Under the pieces are notes generated by a model, which was not told where the DNA came from, made no database searches, and was given only the letters and a program-made list of their open reading frames with translations. This document shows positions 1 to 8,500 of a stretch of DNA of 64,000 nt, in pieces; position 1 is the stretch's first letter; every line of letters begins with the position of its first letter. The DNA comes from JAFGOG01 sp034429215 (GTDB taxonomy: Bacteria; Chloroflexota; Anaerolineae; JAAYZQ01): contig DAOUGI010000098.1 in assembly GCA_034429215.1 (NCBI GenBank), positions 1 through 64,000 on the forward strand, given 5' to 3'. The position numbers and the translations under genes are program-made.

Positions 1-510
1 GGCGGCGATAAAAAAGCCGGGGCGGGTCGGTTTCTGGCCTTCGGCCAGGTACAGGTTCGTGGTCGTCGTCAGGCCGGCCTCGCGTAGCTCCGGCAAACTG
101 CTCTCCATGATGGACCGAAGGTCCGGCTCGACGGCGCGAGTCATACCCACGACGCTCGCCCCTGCCTGCTCAACAGTGGGGAGCGCCTGAGTGGTCCGGA
201 CAAAGATCACCTCGCCCTTGGCCAGGTTGAGCAGCCCATAGTAGCGCGACACAAGCTTGCCATTCTTGGTCTCGTCGTAGCCTTCCTGGTAAAAGGCGGT
301 ACCCGCCACCGTCACGTATTGACCCTCGCCGATCTCCTCGCGGACCAGTTGGCCGATCTGCACCCGCTGAGGCTCGCGGGGGTTTTTCAGGGTGTTTTGA
401 AGCTGATAGATGCAGCTCAGCAGCGCAGCGAGGATCACCAGGCCAATGAGCAGTGCCACGGCCTTGAGACCGCCGATGCGGGCTTGCCAACGGGGCCAGG
501 TCTCGTTCAT
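1..510 (-). CDS. Membrane-anchored protein of unknown function (3' end outside window)
   Basis: The reading frame begins at an ATG at 510 and is still open at base 1, so at least 170 residues are present and the C-terminus is missing. Residues about 13-35 form one strongly hydrophobic segment, followed by a soluble part, which suggests a single-pass protein with an outside-facing domain. The soluble part contains a stretch rich in beta-prone residues (GQYVTVAGTAFYQEG). I do not recognise the family. A consensus promoter at 560-588 points into the gene and is back to back with the mutY promoter. Confidence 0.6.
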   Translation of the reverse strand, partial: MNETWPRWQARIGGLKAVALLIGLVILAALLSCIYQLQNTLKNPREPQRVQIGQLVREEIGEGQYVTVAGTAFYQEGYDETKNGKLVSRYYGLLNLAKGEVIFVRTTQALPTVEQAGASVVGMTRAVEPDLRSIMESSLPELREAGLTTTTNLYLAEGQKPTRPGFFIAA

Positions 511-559
511 CCTTCTACCTCTCTGGGGTATTGCTTGAATGCAGTGGCCATCTACAATC

Positions 560-588
560 ATTATATCAGCGTTCATGATCGGTGTCAA
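560..588 (-). promoter_or_regulatory. Sigma-70-type promoter for the leftward membrane protein gene
   Basis: On the minus strand TTGACA (588-583) and TATAAT (565-560) are separated by exactly 17 bases. Both hexamers match the consensus perfectly. The start codon at 510 lies about 45 bases beyond the expected transcription start. Confidence 0.75.
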
Positions 589-652
589 ACAGAGGCCAGG
601 GCCGCCAAAGGCAAGTCGGAACCCTGTCCCGGGGCTTGATAAGCCGGGAGAT

Positions 653-681
653 TTGACACTGCTCCAATCCTGGTATAGTAT
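653..681 (+). promoter_or_regulatory. Promoter of mutY, nearly leaderless
   Basis: TTGACA (653-658), a 17-base spacer and TAGTAT (676-681). The expected transcription start, about 7 bases after the -10, falls within a few bases of the ATG at 692. The mRNA would therefore have almost no leader. This also argues against any start upstream of 692. Confidence 0.65.
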
Positions 682-691
682 CGCCATCATC

Positions 692-1870
692 ATGGACCCT
701 CGACACAATCAAGCCGCCCAGTCCGCGGCCATTGGACAACACCTGCTGGCCTGGTACGAGCGCCATGGCCGCGACCTGCCCTGGCGCCGCACCCGGGACC
801 CGTACGCCATCTGGGTGGCCGAGACCATGCTCCAACAGACCCAGGTCGCCACGGTCATCCCTTACTACGAGCGATTCCTGGCCCGCTTTCCCACGGTCGA
901 AGCGCTGGCGGGCGCCCCTCTCGACGATCTGCTCAAGGCGTGGGAAGGGCTGGGCTATTACGCCCGCGCCCGCAATCTGCACCGCGCTGCCCGGCGCGTG
1001 GTCGAAGAGTGGGGGTCGCGCCTCCCCCAATCGCCCGAGCTGCTGCGGTGCCTGCCTGGCGTGGGCCGCTACACGGCGGCCGCCGTGGCCAGCATCGCCT
1101 TTGGGCACGATGCCGCCGCGCTCGACGCGAATGTGCGCCGGGTGGTGTGCCGGCTGTATGCCATTGACCAGGATCCACGCCGGCCGGCGACGCAGCGCCG
1201 CTTGGAAGAGCTGGCTCTGGCGGCCATGCCGCCGGGGCGCGCCGGCGACGCCAACCAGGCGTTCATGGACCTGGGCGCCGCCATCTGCACGGCAGCCGGC
1301 CCTCGCTGCTTGATCTGCCCTTTGGCCGAGATGTGCCGGGCGCAGCAGACCGGCCGCCAAAATGATCTGCCCCTCCGCGCCGTCCGCCCCGACCGTCCCC
1401 ATCACGACGTGACGGCGGCTGTGATCCGGGGTGAAGGCGGCCGCGTGCTGATCGCTCAGCGCCCGCTGGAATCGATGTTGGGTGGGCTGTGGGAGTTTCC
1501 CGGCGGCAAGCGCCACCCCGGCGAGGAGCTGCGGGATTGTCTCCGCCGCGAGATCGAAGAGGAGCTGGATGTCGAGATCGAGGTGGGCGAGCTGCTGTGC
1601 GCCATCGACCACACCTTTACCCATTTTCACATGACCCTGTACGCCTTTGACTGCCGGCTCGCGCGCGGCGCTCCCCGCTGCCTGGGCTGCATCGACCTGC
1701 GGTGGGTGTCGTTCGACGATGCAGGCGCCCTCCCCTTCCCGGTGGCCGACCAAAAGATCCTTGCCTTTCTGCGCGATCAACAATCAAGTGGCCGTTCTGC
1801 CGGCGCTGTTATGTCCGTTTTGGGGCATCAGGCCAAGCCGCTGGATCCGGCTGACAGGGAGGACCGATGA
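692..1870 (+). CDS. mutY: A/G-specific adenine glycosylase MutY with C-terminal NUDIX domain
   Basis: This base-excision repair enzyme removes adenine mispaired with 8-oxoguanine. The 392-residue product has the catalytic-region motif MLQQTQVATVIPYY, the helix-hairpin-helix LPGVGRYTAAAVASIAFG followed by the catalytic Asp in ALDANVRR, and a [4Fe-4S] loop with spacing C-x6-C-x2-C-x5-C (CTAAGPRCLICPLAEMC). The last third is a NUDIX-type 8-oxoG recognition domain; it keeps an almost intact Nudix box (GGKRHPGEEL...REIEEELDV), so pyrophosphatase activity is not excluded. The ATG at 692 is chosen because the promoter -10 ends at 681. An upstream in-frame ATG at 539 would lie before that promoter. 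The stop overlaps the next gene's start by 4 bases (ATGA). Confidence 0.93.
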   Translation: MDPRHNQAAQSAAIGQHLLAWYERHGRDLPWRRTRDPYAIWVAETMLQQTQVATVIPYYERFLARFPTVEALAGAPLDDLLKAWEGLGYYARARNLHRAARRVVEEWGSRLPQSPELLRCLPGVGRYTAAAVASIAFGHDAAALDANVRRVVCRLYAIDQDPRRPATQRRLEELALAAMPPGRAGDANQAFMDLGAAICTAAGPRCLICPLAEMCRAQQTGRQNDLPLRAVRPDRPHHDVTAAVIRGEGGRVLIAQRPLESMLGGLWEFPGGKRHPGEELRDCLRREIEEELDVEIEVGELLCAIDHTFTHFHMTLYAFDCRLARGAPRCLGCIDLRWVSFDDAGALPFPVADQKILAFLRDQQSSGRSAGAVMSVLGHQAKPLDPADREDR

Positions 1871-3240
1871 CGATACGACGCAAGATTGCCGGCCTGGTCC
1901 GGCCCCATCTGGGTGAGGATGGTATCCGGGGTCAAGTCCTGCGCCTAGCTCTGCCGGCCGCGGCGGAGCAGATGCTGGGGATGATGGTGGGCATCGTCGA
2001 TACCTTCCTGGTGGGCCACCTTGGAGCGGCGTCGCTGGCAGCGGTGGGCCTGGCGAACCAGTGGATCTTTTTGTCTGCCACCTTTTTCGGGGCGGTGGGC
2101 ACCGGGTCCACGGCGCTGATCGCCCGTTTTATCGGCGCCAAGGAGCCCGACAAGGCGAACCAGGTGCTGCGCCAGTCGGTGTTGTTGGGCATGGCGATCG
2201 GTGTCGTGGCGTTGATCCTGGGCCTGAGCCTGGCCCGGCCGGCGGTGACGCTCCTGGGCGCGCGCGGCGAGGTCGTGGGGCTGAGCAGCACCTATTTGCG
2301 GATCGTGTCCGCGGCGCTGATCGTGGCGCCGCTGATGTACCTGGGCAACGCCAGCCTGCGCGGAGCGGGTGATACCCAGACGCCGCTGCGGATCATGATG
2401 GTGGTCAATGTGGTGAACATTGCCGTGGCGGTGACGGCGATCAACGGGCTGTTTGGCGTGCCCAAGATGGGGGTGGCCGGCTCGGCGCTGGGGTCGGCCA
2501 CAGCGCATGTGGTCGGCGGCGTGCTGGTGACCGCCGTCCTGCTCCGGGGCCGGGGGCAGATCCGCCTGCGGCCAGACCACCTGCGGCCCGATTGGGATGT
2601 GATCCGCCGCATTACGCGGGTGGGTCTGCCGACCGGCGTGGAAAACCTCCTGTTCCGGATCGGGAACATGGCCTACGTCTCGGTGCTGGCATCGTTGGGG
2701 GTGGCGGCCTACGCGGCGAACCAGGTGGCGATCAACGCCTGGTCGTTGTCGTTCATGCCCGGATTTGGCTTTGCCGTGGCGGCCACGACGCTGGTGGGCC
2801 AATCACTGGGGGCCAAGGAGCCCAAGAGGGCTGAGCAGTGCGGCTATACCTCCTTCAGGATAGGCGCGGCGCTGATGGCGGCGATGGGAGTCATATTTGT
2901 GCTGTTCCCGGGGCAGATCATGGGCTTTTTCACCAACGACGCCGAGGTGATCGAGCTGGGGACAATGCCGCTGCGGGTGATGGGCGTGGCCCAGCCGTTC
3001 CTGGCTGCGGCGATGATCTTTGCCGGAGGGCTGCGCGGGGCGGGCGATACCCGTTTCCCGATGATCATCACGGCGGCCGCCATCTGGCTGATCCGGCTGC
3101 CGCTGGCCTATGTGCTGGGGGTGACGTTGGGCTGGGGGCTGGTGGGCGCCTGGACGGCCATGTCGCTGGACATGGTCATGCGCGGCATCTTCAACTTTTG
3201 GCGTTTCCGCAGCGGGCGGTGGAAGGCGATTACGGTCTAG
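1867..3240 (+). CDS. MATE family multidrug/Na+(H+) antiporter
   Basis: A 457-residue inner-membrane exporter of the MATE (NorM/DinF) family, made of two homologous six-helix halves. The usual signature regions are visible: a first-helix stretch with LALPAAAEQMLGMMVGIVDTFLVGHLG, loops with RGAGDTQTPLRI in the N-half and RGAGDTRFPMIITA in the C-half, and twelve predicted hydrophobic helices. The start ATG overlaps the mutY stop, so the two genes are probably cotranscribed and translationally coupled. The substrate cannot be read from sequence. The gene converges on the AmrS-like gene with only a 10-base gap. Confidence 0.88.
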   Translation: MTIRRKIAGLVRPHLGEDGIRGQVLRLALPAAAEQMLGMMVGIVDTFLVGHLGAASLAAVGLANQWIFLSATFFGAVGTGSTALIARFIGAKEPDKANQVLRQSVLLGMAIGVVALILGLSLARPAVTLLGARGEVVGLSSTYLRIVSAALIVAPLMYLGNASLRGAGDTQTPLRIMMVVNVVNIAVAVTAINGLFGVPKMGVAGSALGSATAHVVGGVLVTAVLLRGRGQIRLRPDHLRPDWDVIRRITRVGLPTGVENLLFRIGNMAYVSVLASLGVAAYAANQVAINAWSLSFMPGFGFAVAATTLVGQSLGAKEPKRAEQCGYTSFRIGAALMAAMGVIFVLFPGQIMGFFTNDAEVIELGTMPLRVMGVAQPFLAAAMIFAGGLRGAGDTRFPMIITAAAIWLIRLPLAYVLGVTLGWGLVGAWTAMSLDMVMRGIFNFWRFRSGRWKAITV

Positions 3241-3250
3241 CGGTCGCCTG

Positions 3251-4285
3251 CTACATGCCGGTGCCGTCGATGGGAGTGTTGCAATAGTCGCACTTGCCGT
3301 CGCGGGTGTGCCGCTCGCGGATCCAAAAGCCCCAGCGGGCGACGACGGTCCGGCCGCAGTTGGGGCACAGGGTGTCCTCCAGGTGGGCGTCGGGCAGGTT
3401 GCCGACGTAGACGTAGCGCAGCCCGGCCTGCCGGCCCAGCTCGTGGGCGCGGCGGAGCGTGGTGGCCGGGGTCGGCCCGCGGTCGGCCATCTGATAGTCG
3501 GGGTGGAAGCGGCTGATGTGCCACGGCGTCTCGACGCCCAGCTCGGCGGCGATGAACTGGGCGATGCCGGCCAGCTCGGCCTCGGAATCGTTCATGTCGG
3601 GCACGACGAGCGTGGTCACCTCGACCCACACCCCCAGCTTTTTCATCTTCACCAGGGCATCCAATACCGGCTGGAGCCGGGCGCCGCACACCTTCTTGTA
3701 AGTCTCGTCACGAAAGGCTTTCAGGTCGACGTTGGCCGCGTCCAGCCACGGCCCGTGCTCGCCGCCCGTCCCCTGGAACAGGTCCAGCATCTCGGGCGTC
3801 ATGTAGCCGTTGGTGACGTACACGCTGGCGATGCCGGCGGCGTTGGCCAGCCGGGCGATGTCGTAGCTATATTCGAAAAAGATGGTGGGCTCGGTGTAGG
3901 TGTAGGCGATCGACCGCGCGCCGGAGCGCTGGGCGGCCCTCACGATCTCCTCCGGGGTGGCCTGCTGGCCCACGATCCGCCCTCGCTCGCGGGGCATCTG
4001 CGAAATGTCCGAGTTCTGGCAGAAGGAGCAGCGAAAGTTGCAGCCGGCGGTGGCGATCGAAAAGGCGGTGCTGCCGGGGTGAAAGTGAAACAGCGGCTTT
4101 TTCTCGATCGGGTCGAGGGCCTGGGTCAGCGGGATGCCGTAGACGAGGGTGTAGAGGGTGCCGTCCTGATTTTCGCGGACCTGGCAGATGCCCTTGTGGC
4201 CCGGGGCGATGGTGCAGCGGTGGGCGCACAGGTTACAGCGGACGCGCCCGTCCTCCAGTTTCTCGTACAGCAGAGCCTCTTTCAT
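3251..4285 (-). CDS. amrS: AmmeMemoRadiSam-system radical SAM enzyme (AmrS / PflA-like)
   Basis: A 344-residue radical SAM protein related to pyruvate formate-lyase activating enzymes. The SAM cluster motif CNFRCSFC (C-x3-C-x2-C) lies near residue 75. An N-terminal CNLCAHRC...C and a C-terminal CPNC...CDYC pair frame it, which is the layout of the AmrS group. The family is known for a three-gene association (AMMECR1, Memo, radical SAM) of unresolved biochemistry, but neither partner is in this window. The gene stands alone between a convergent MATE gene and a CooC-like gene. Function beyond radical SAM chemistry is uncertain. Confidence 0.85.
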   Translation of the reverse strand: MKEALLYEKLEDGRVRCNLCAHRCTIAPGHKGICQVRENQDGTLYTLVYGIPLTQALDPIEKKPLFHFHPGSTAFSIATAGCNFRCSFCQNSDISQMPRERGRIVGQQATPEEIVRAAQRSGARSIAYTYTEPTIFFEYSYDIARLANAAGIASVYVTNGYMTPEMLDLFQGTGGEHGPWLDAANVDLKAFRDETYKKVCGARLQPVLDALVKMKKLGVWVEVTTLVVPDMNDSEAELAGIAQFIAAELGVETPWHISRFHPDYQMADRGPTPATTLRRAHELGRQAGLRYVYVGNLPDAHLEDTLCPNCGRTVVARWGFWIRERHTRDGKCDYCNTPIDGTGM

Positions 4286-4480
4286 CTTGATCCGTTCCTT
4301 AGAAAACAGGCCTACCTAAAGCGCAGCCCGCTGCCGCGGCATGCCCCAGTAACGGCTCTAGTCGTTCCCCACCTGCTCCAGTCGCATTCTCGCTACAAGC
4401 TCGCGCTGCTGCTGCGAGGTGCGCATTGGTTGCGCGACGAGTCGCCGCTGCGGGACCGCGGCGAAAAACTCGTGCGAGCT

Positions 4481-5251
4481 CTACATTCTGCCGTCCAGAG
4501 ACGCCAGGATGGCGGCCAGCGCGCGCCGGGCCGGTGCCTGGTCGGCCAGCTTGACGATCGGCTCGCCCTTGGCGTCGAGGTCGCCGATGGCCGGATCGGC
4601 AGGGACGAGGCCGGCCAGCTCGAGTTTTCGGTCGCCGATGGCTTGCAGCAGAAACTCGGGCAGTTGGTCGCCGAGCACGCGGTTGACGATCAGGTAGACC
4701 GCGCCCACGGTTGTTTTAAGCTCGTCGATCACCTCGGCGACCCGGCCGGCGGCGACAATTCCCCGCAGACTGGGGTCCGAAACGATCAACAGCAGGTCCA
4801 CGTCGCGGGTGGTGCGCCGGCTGAGGTGCTCCAGGCCGGCTTCGTTGTCGATGACGACATAGTCGTAGGCGGCCGACAGGCGGTCTACCGAAGTGCGCAG
4901 GATGTTGTTGGCGGCGCAGTAGCAGCCGGGGCCTTCGGGGCGGCCCATGGCCAGCAGGTCAAAGCCCGGCTCTTCGACCAGAGCCTCGTTGACGCGCAGG
5001 TCGAGATAGTCCCACTTGCTCAGACCGCCCAGGGCCTTGCCGCCGCCGACGGCGGTGGCGGTCTCTTCCCGAACGTCACCGACGGTGTCGTGCAGGGGAA
5101 CGCCCAAGGCCAGGTTGAGGTTGGCGCTCGGATCGGCGTCGATGGCCAGCACCGAGCCTTTTTTACTCTTGACGAGGTGGTCGATGATCAAGGCAGTGAG
5201 GGTCGTTTTGCCCGTCCCGCCCTTGCCGGCGACAGCGATGGTCTTGGTCAA
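4481..5251 (-). CDS. CooC-like MinD/ParA-family ATPase (CO dehydrogenase/metalloenzyme maturation type)
   Basis: The product is 256 residues from a TTG start at 5251, which has an AAGGAG ribosome-binding site 8 bases upstream. The N-terminus has the deviant Walker A of the SIMIBI class (GKGGTGKTT), then DADPSANLNLALG, as in CooC nickel-insertion ATPases. A CYCAANN stretch near residue 110 supplies the paired cysteines that CooC-type proteins use at the dimer interface. CooC-like proteins assist maturation of CO dehydrogenase or related metalloenzymes, but no such target is in the window. An ATG at 5338 is in frame; choosing it would translate a palindromic repeat, and its position at the promoter makes it unlikely. 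Confidence 0.82.
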   Translation of the reverse strand: MTKTIAVAGKGGTGKTTLTALIIDHLVKSKKGSVLAIDADPSANLNLALGVPLHDTVGDVREETATAVGGGKALGGLSKWDYLDLRVNEALVEEPGFDLLAMGRPEGPGCYCAANNILRTSVDRLSAAYDYVVIDNEAGLEHLSRRTTRDVDLLLIVSDPSLRGIVAAGRVAEVIDELKTTVGAVYLIVNRVLGDQLPEFLLQAIGDRKLELAGLVPADPAIGDLDAKGEPIVKLADQAPARRALAAILASLDGRM

Positions 5252-5279
5252 TTTGGCTTCTCCTTCAATTTGGCCCTTC

Positions 5280-5316
5280 CCCCTCACCCCGGCCCTCTTC
5301 CCAAGGGGAGAGGGGA
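5280..5316. repeat. Short GC-rich palindromic intergenic repeat
   Basis: Contains CCCTCTTCCC, AA, then GGGGAGAGGG: a ten-base inverted repeat with one mismatch inside a longer purine/pyrimidine-skewed element. It sits in the 5' leader of the CooC-like gene. It resembles short dispersed elements found in many copies in environmental genomes, but copy number cannot be judged from one window. Confidence 0.5.
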
Positions 5317-5328
5317 TCAGATGGGGGT

Positions 5329-5357
5329 ACTGTAACATAGAGGGAAGGCGTTGTCAA
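5329..5357 (-). promoter_or_regulatory. Promoter of the CooC-like gene
   Basis: On the minus strand TTGACA (5357-5352), a 17-base spacer and TACAGT (5334-5329). Transcription would start near 5322, downstream of the in-frame ATG at 5338. This supports the TTG start at 5251. Confidence 0.6.
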
Positions 5358-5394
5358 GTGAGTTGCGGCGGGGCGAGGGCGACCAGACGCGTTT

Positions 5395-5450
5395 GTAAGG
5401 GCAGGCCCCTGCGCCTGCCCATCAGGGCGACCCAAGAGGACCGCCCTTAC
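5395..5450. repeat. Compound inverted repeat (REP/MITE-like)
   Basis: The outer arms GTAAGGG (5395-5401) and CCCTTAC (5444-5450) are perfect inverted repeats. Inside the left half a hairpin GGGCAGGC/GCCTGCCC (5399-5420) has a six-base loop. The element lies just before the SecA promoter. No coding capacity is seen. It looks like a non-autonomous dispersed repeat. Confidence 0.5.
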
Positions 5451-5470
5451 TTTTCGTTTGACCCGGTTTG

Positions 5471-5479
5471 TGATATAAT
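5471..5479 (+). promoter_or_regulatory. Extended -10 promoter element of secA
   Basis: TGATATAAT matches the extended -10 (TGnTATAAT) perfectly and lies 28 bases upstream of the secA ATG. No good -35 hexamer occurs at the usual distance, as is typical for extended -10 promoters. Confidence 0.55.
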
Positions 5480-5506
5480 CCGAGCCCAGGAGCTATGGAT
5501 TGAGCT

Positions 5507-8500
5507 ATGTTCAAAGGATTGTTGAGCAAGGTCGTCGGCGACCCTAACGAGCGCCAGTTGCGCAAGCTGGAGCCGTTGGTGGCAGCGACCAACGCGTTGG
5601 AAGCCGACATGGAGCGGCGCACCGACGCCGAGCTGCGCGAGCTGACCGACAGGTTCCGGGCGCGGCTTCTGGCCGGCGAGACGCTGGATGATCTGCTCCC
5701 CGAAGCGTTCGCCGCCGCCCGCGAGGCCTCCAAGCGGACGGTCGATATGCGGCCGTTCGACGTGCAGTTGATCGGCGGCATCGTGCTCCACCAAGGCAAA
5801 GTGGCCGAGATGAGGACCGGCGAAGGCAAGACGCTGGTGGCGACCATGCCGATCTATCTGAATGCCCTGTCGGGGCGTGGCGCTCACCTGATAACGGTCA
5901 ACGATTACCTGGCCCGCCGTGATATGCTGTGGATGGGGGCGATCTACCACTTTCTGGGCCTCAGCATCGGGCTGCTTCAATCGGGCGCCGAACAGCCGGC
6001 CTACCTCTACGATCCGGGCTACCGGCGCGAGCCGTACCCCGGCCTGCGCCCTGTGCCGCGCGCGGAAGCGTACGCCGCCGACATCACCTATGGCACCAAC
6101 AACGAGTTCGGCTTTGACTACCTGCGCGACAACCTGGCCCTGAGCCTGGCCCATCGCGTCCAGCGCCCGCTGTACTATGCCATTGTCGACGAAGTCGACA
6201 ATATCTTTATCGACGAGGCCCGCACGCCGCTGATCATTTCGGGGCCGTCGGATGAGCCGGTGGAAGAGTACACCCGCTTTGCCACCATCGCCCGGGTGCT
6301 GGAAAAGGGGGTCCACTATGAGCTGGATGAGAAGGAGCGCAGCGTCTTTTTGTCGGACGAAGGGCTGGCCGAGGTAGAGCGGCAGACCGGCATCGATAAT
6401 ATCTACGACGAAGCCAACTATCGCTACGTGCATTACATGGAGCAGGCGCTCAAGGCCCAGGTGCTGTTCCAGGAAGGCCGCGACTATATCCGGCAGCGCA
6501 AGCAGATCGTGCTGATCGACCAGCATACCGGCCGGCTGATGCCCGACCGCCGGCTGAGCGAGGGACTGCACCAGGCGATCGAGGCCAAAGAGGCCGTGCC
6601 GATCCGGCCGCGCGATGTGGTGTCGGCCACGGTGACCATCCAGAACTATTTCCGCATGTACGAAAAGCTGGCCGGCATGAGCGGCACGGCCATGACCGAG
6701 GCCGAAGAGTTTTTCAAGATCTACAAGCTGGACGTGATGACCATCCCGACGAACAAGCCGATGATCCGGGCCGATAACGCCGATGTGGTCTATCGCAGCG
6801 AGGATGCCAAGCTGCGGGCGGTGGCCCGCGAGATCCTGGCCTGTCACAGCCAAGGCCAGCCGGTTCTGGTTGGCACGACGTCGGTCGAGCTGTCGGAGCG
6901 GGTCAGCGGCCGCCTGACGGGAGAGCGCCTGCAGATGGCAGCGCTGTCGCCGCGCATCGCCGCCGCCCTGATGGAGGCCAATTTGACGCGCGAGGCGCGG
7001 GCCGAGCTGCGCCAGACGCTGAGCGCCAGCCTGGAGACGATGAACTCGGCAGCGTGGCGCAAGCTGGCGAAGGAGGTAGGTGTCGACGGAAACGCACTGA
7101 CCGCCGACAATATCAGCTGGATCGCAGAGCAGATGGGCTTGCCCAACCACCCCAGCGCGCCTCAGTACCAGGCGATGGAGCGGGCGCTCAGGGGCGGCAT
7201 CCCCCATCAGATCCTCAACGCCAAAGAGCATACCCGCGAGGCGACGATCATCGCCCGCGCGGGCGAGCCTGGGACGGTGACGATCGCCACGAATATGGCC
7301 GGACGCGGCGTCGATATCCGGCTGGGCGGCGAGCTGTCGGAAGATCTAGTCCACAAGGTGCGCCTGGCGCTGCAAGCCAGGGGCCTCGATCCGTTCAATG
7401 CCACCAAAGCTCAAATGGACAGCGCCGTCGCCGAGGTGGTGCCCCAGTATGCCAAGAACCGCGACATGGTGCTGTCGGCCGGCGGGCTGCACATCCTGGG
7501 AACCGAGCGCCACGAAGCCCGCCGCATAGACAACCAGCTCCGGGGACGCGCAGGACGGCAGGGGGAGCCAGGCTCGTCTCGGTTTTACCTTTCGCTGGAA
7601 GACGACCTGATGCGCCGGTTTGGGCGTCGAGAGATGATCGGCAAGCTGATGGAGACGATCGGCGACGACATTCCGATCGAGCACGGCCTGGTCAGCCGGG
7701 TCATCGCCCAAGCCCAGACCGCGGTGGAAGGGTACAACTTTGAGATTCGCAAGCACCTGCTGGAATACGACGACGTCCTGAATCAGCAGCGCCAGACGAT
7801 CTATGACGAACGGCTGCGGGTCCTGCGCAGCGACGATCTACAGATCGAAGCGTGGCGGATGCTCGAAAAGCAGGTGGACGAGTACCTCGAAAAGCGCGAG
7901 TCTGAGCCAGGCCGCCAGGCATCCTCCAAAGCGAGTCCCCGTGAGCGCAGGCAGGATGGCGCTCAGCCCAAAATGGCAGAGGGGGCGATTTTCGTCGGGC
8001 TGGACGATCTGCTGCCACTGACCCTGCCGGCGCCCAACGCGCCCTTCCAGGGGCCGCTGACCTTTGGCAGCCAGAACACGGCCTATCCGCCCTTTACCAT
8101 CAGCTTCCTGGCCGACCAACTGGCCGCCAAGGGGCAGCCTGTGGCAGAGGTAGAGCGCACGATACGCGACCTGGCCCGGCAAGCTGCTGCCGACTGGGGC
8201 GAGCAGCTCAGGCAGACGGTGAGCGATATCGCCCAGACGACGCGCGACAAGTATGACGAGTCGCTGGCGCGCTACCAGTCTTTGCTCGACGAGAAAATTG
8301 GCGATTACGAGCAGTTGAGCGAGGAAAGGGGACGGGCGCTTGACATGCGCGGCCTGAGCCAACACCTGGAGCGGACCTTCCCGTTCCGGTTGGCCGCGCC
8401 CGGCGGCCAGGCGGCCGGCCTGGACGAGGTGCGCGACGAGTGGCAAAAACAGGTCGAGGTGCAGTTCCACCGGGCGACCTGCGCCGGGCTGATGGACCGC

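Noticed and set aside
4286..4480. A small gene or RNA between amrS and the CooC-like gene
   Set aside because: No open frame with a start and ribosome-binding site, and no cloverleaf or strong hairpin, was found. I see nothing supported in these 195 bases.
3308..5335. A 675-codon open frame on the plus strand opposite amrS and the CooC-like gene
   Set aside because: Its translation is Val/Gly/Arg/His-rich with no recognisable domain, and it lies entirely antisense to two genes with clear catalytic motifs. High GC makes such open antisense frames common.
5447..7231. A 594-codon minus-strand frame opposite the start of secA
   Set aside because: It is antisense to the SecA motor domain and has no motif. 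It is a by-product of codon bias.
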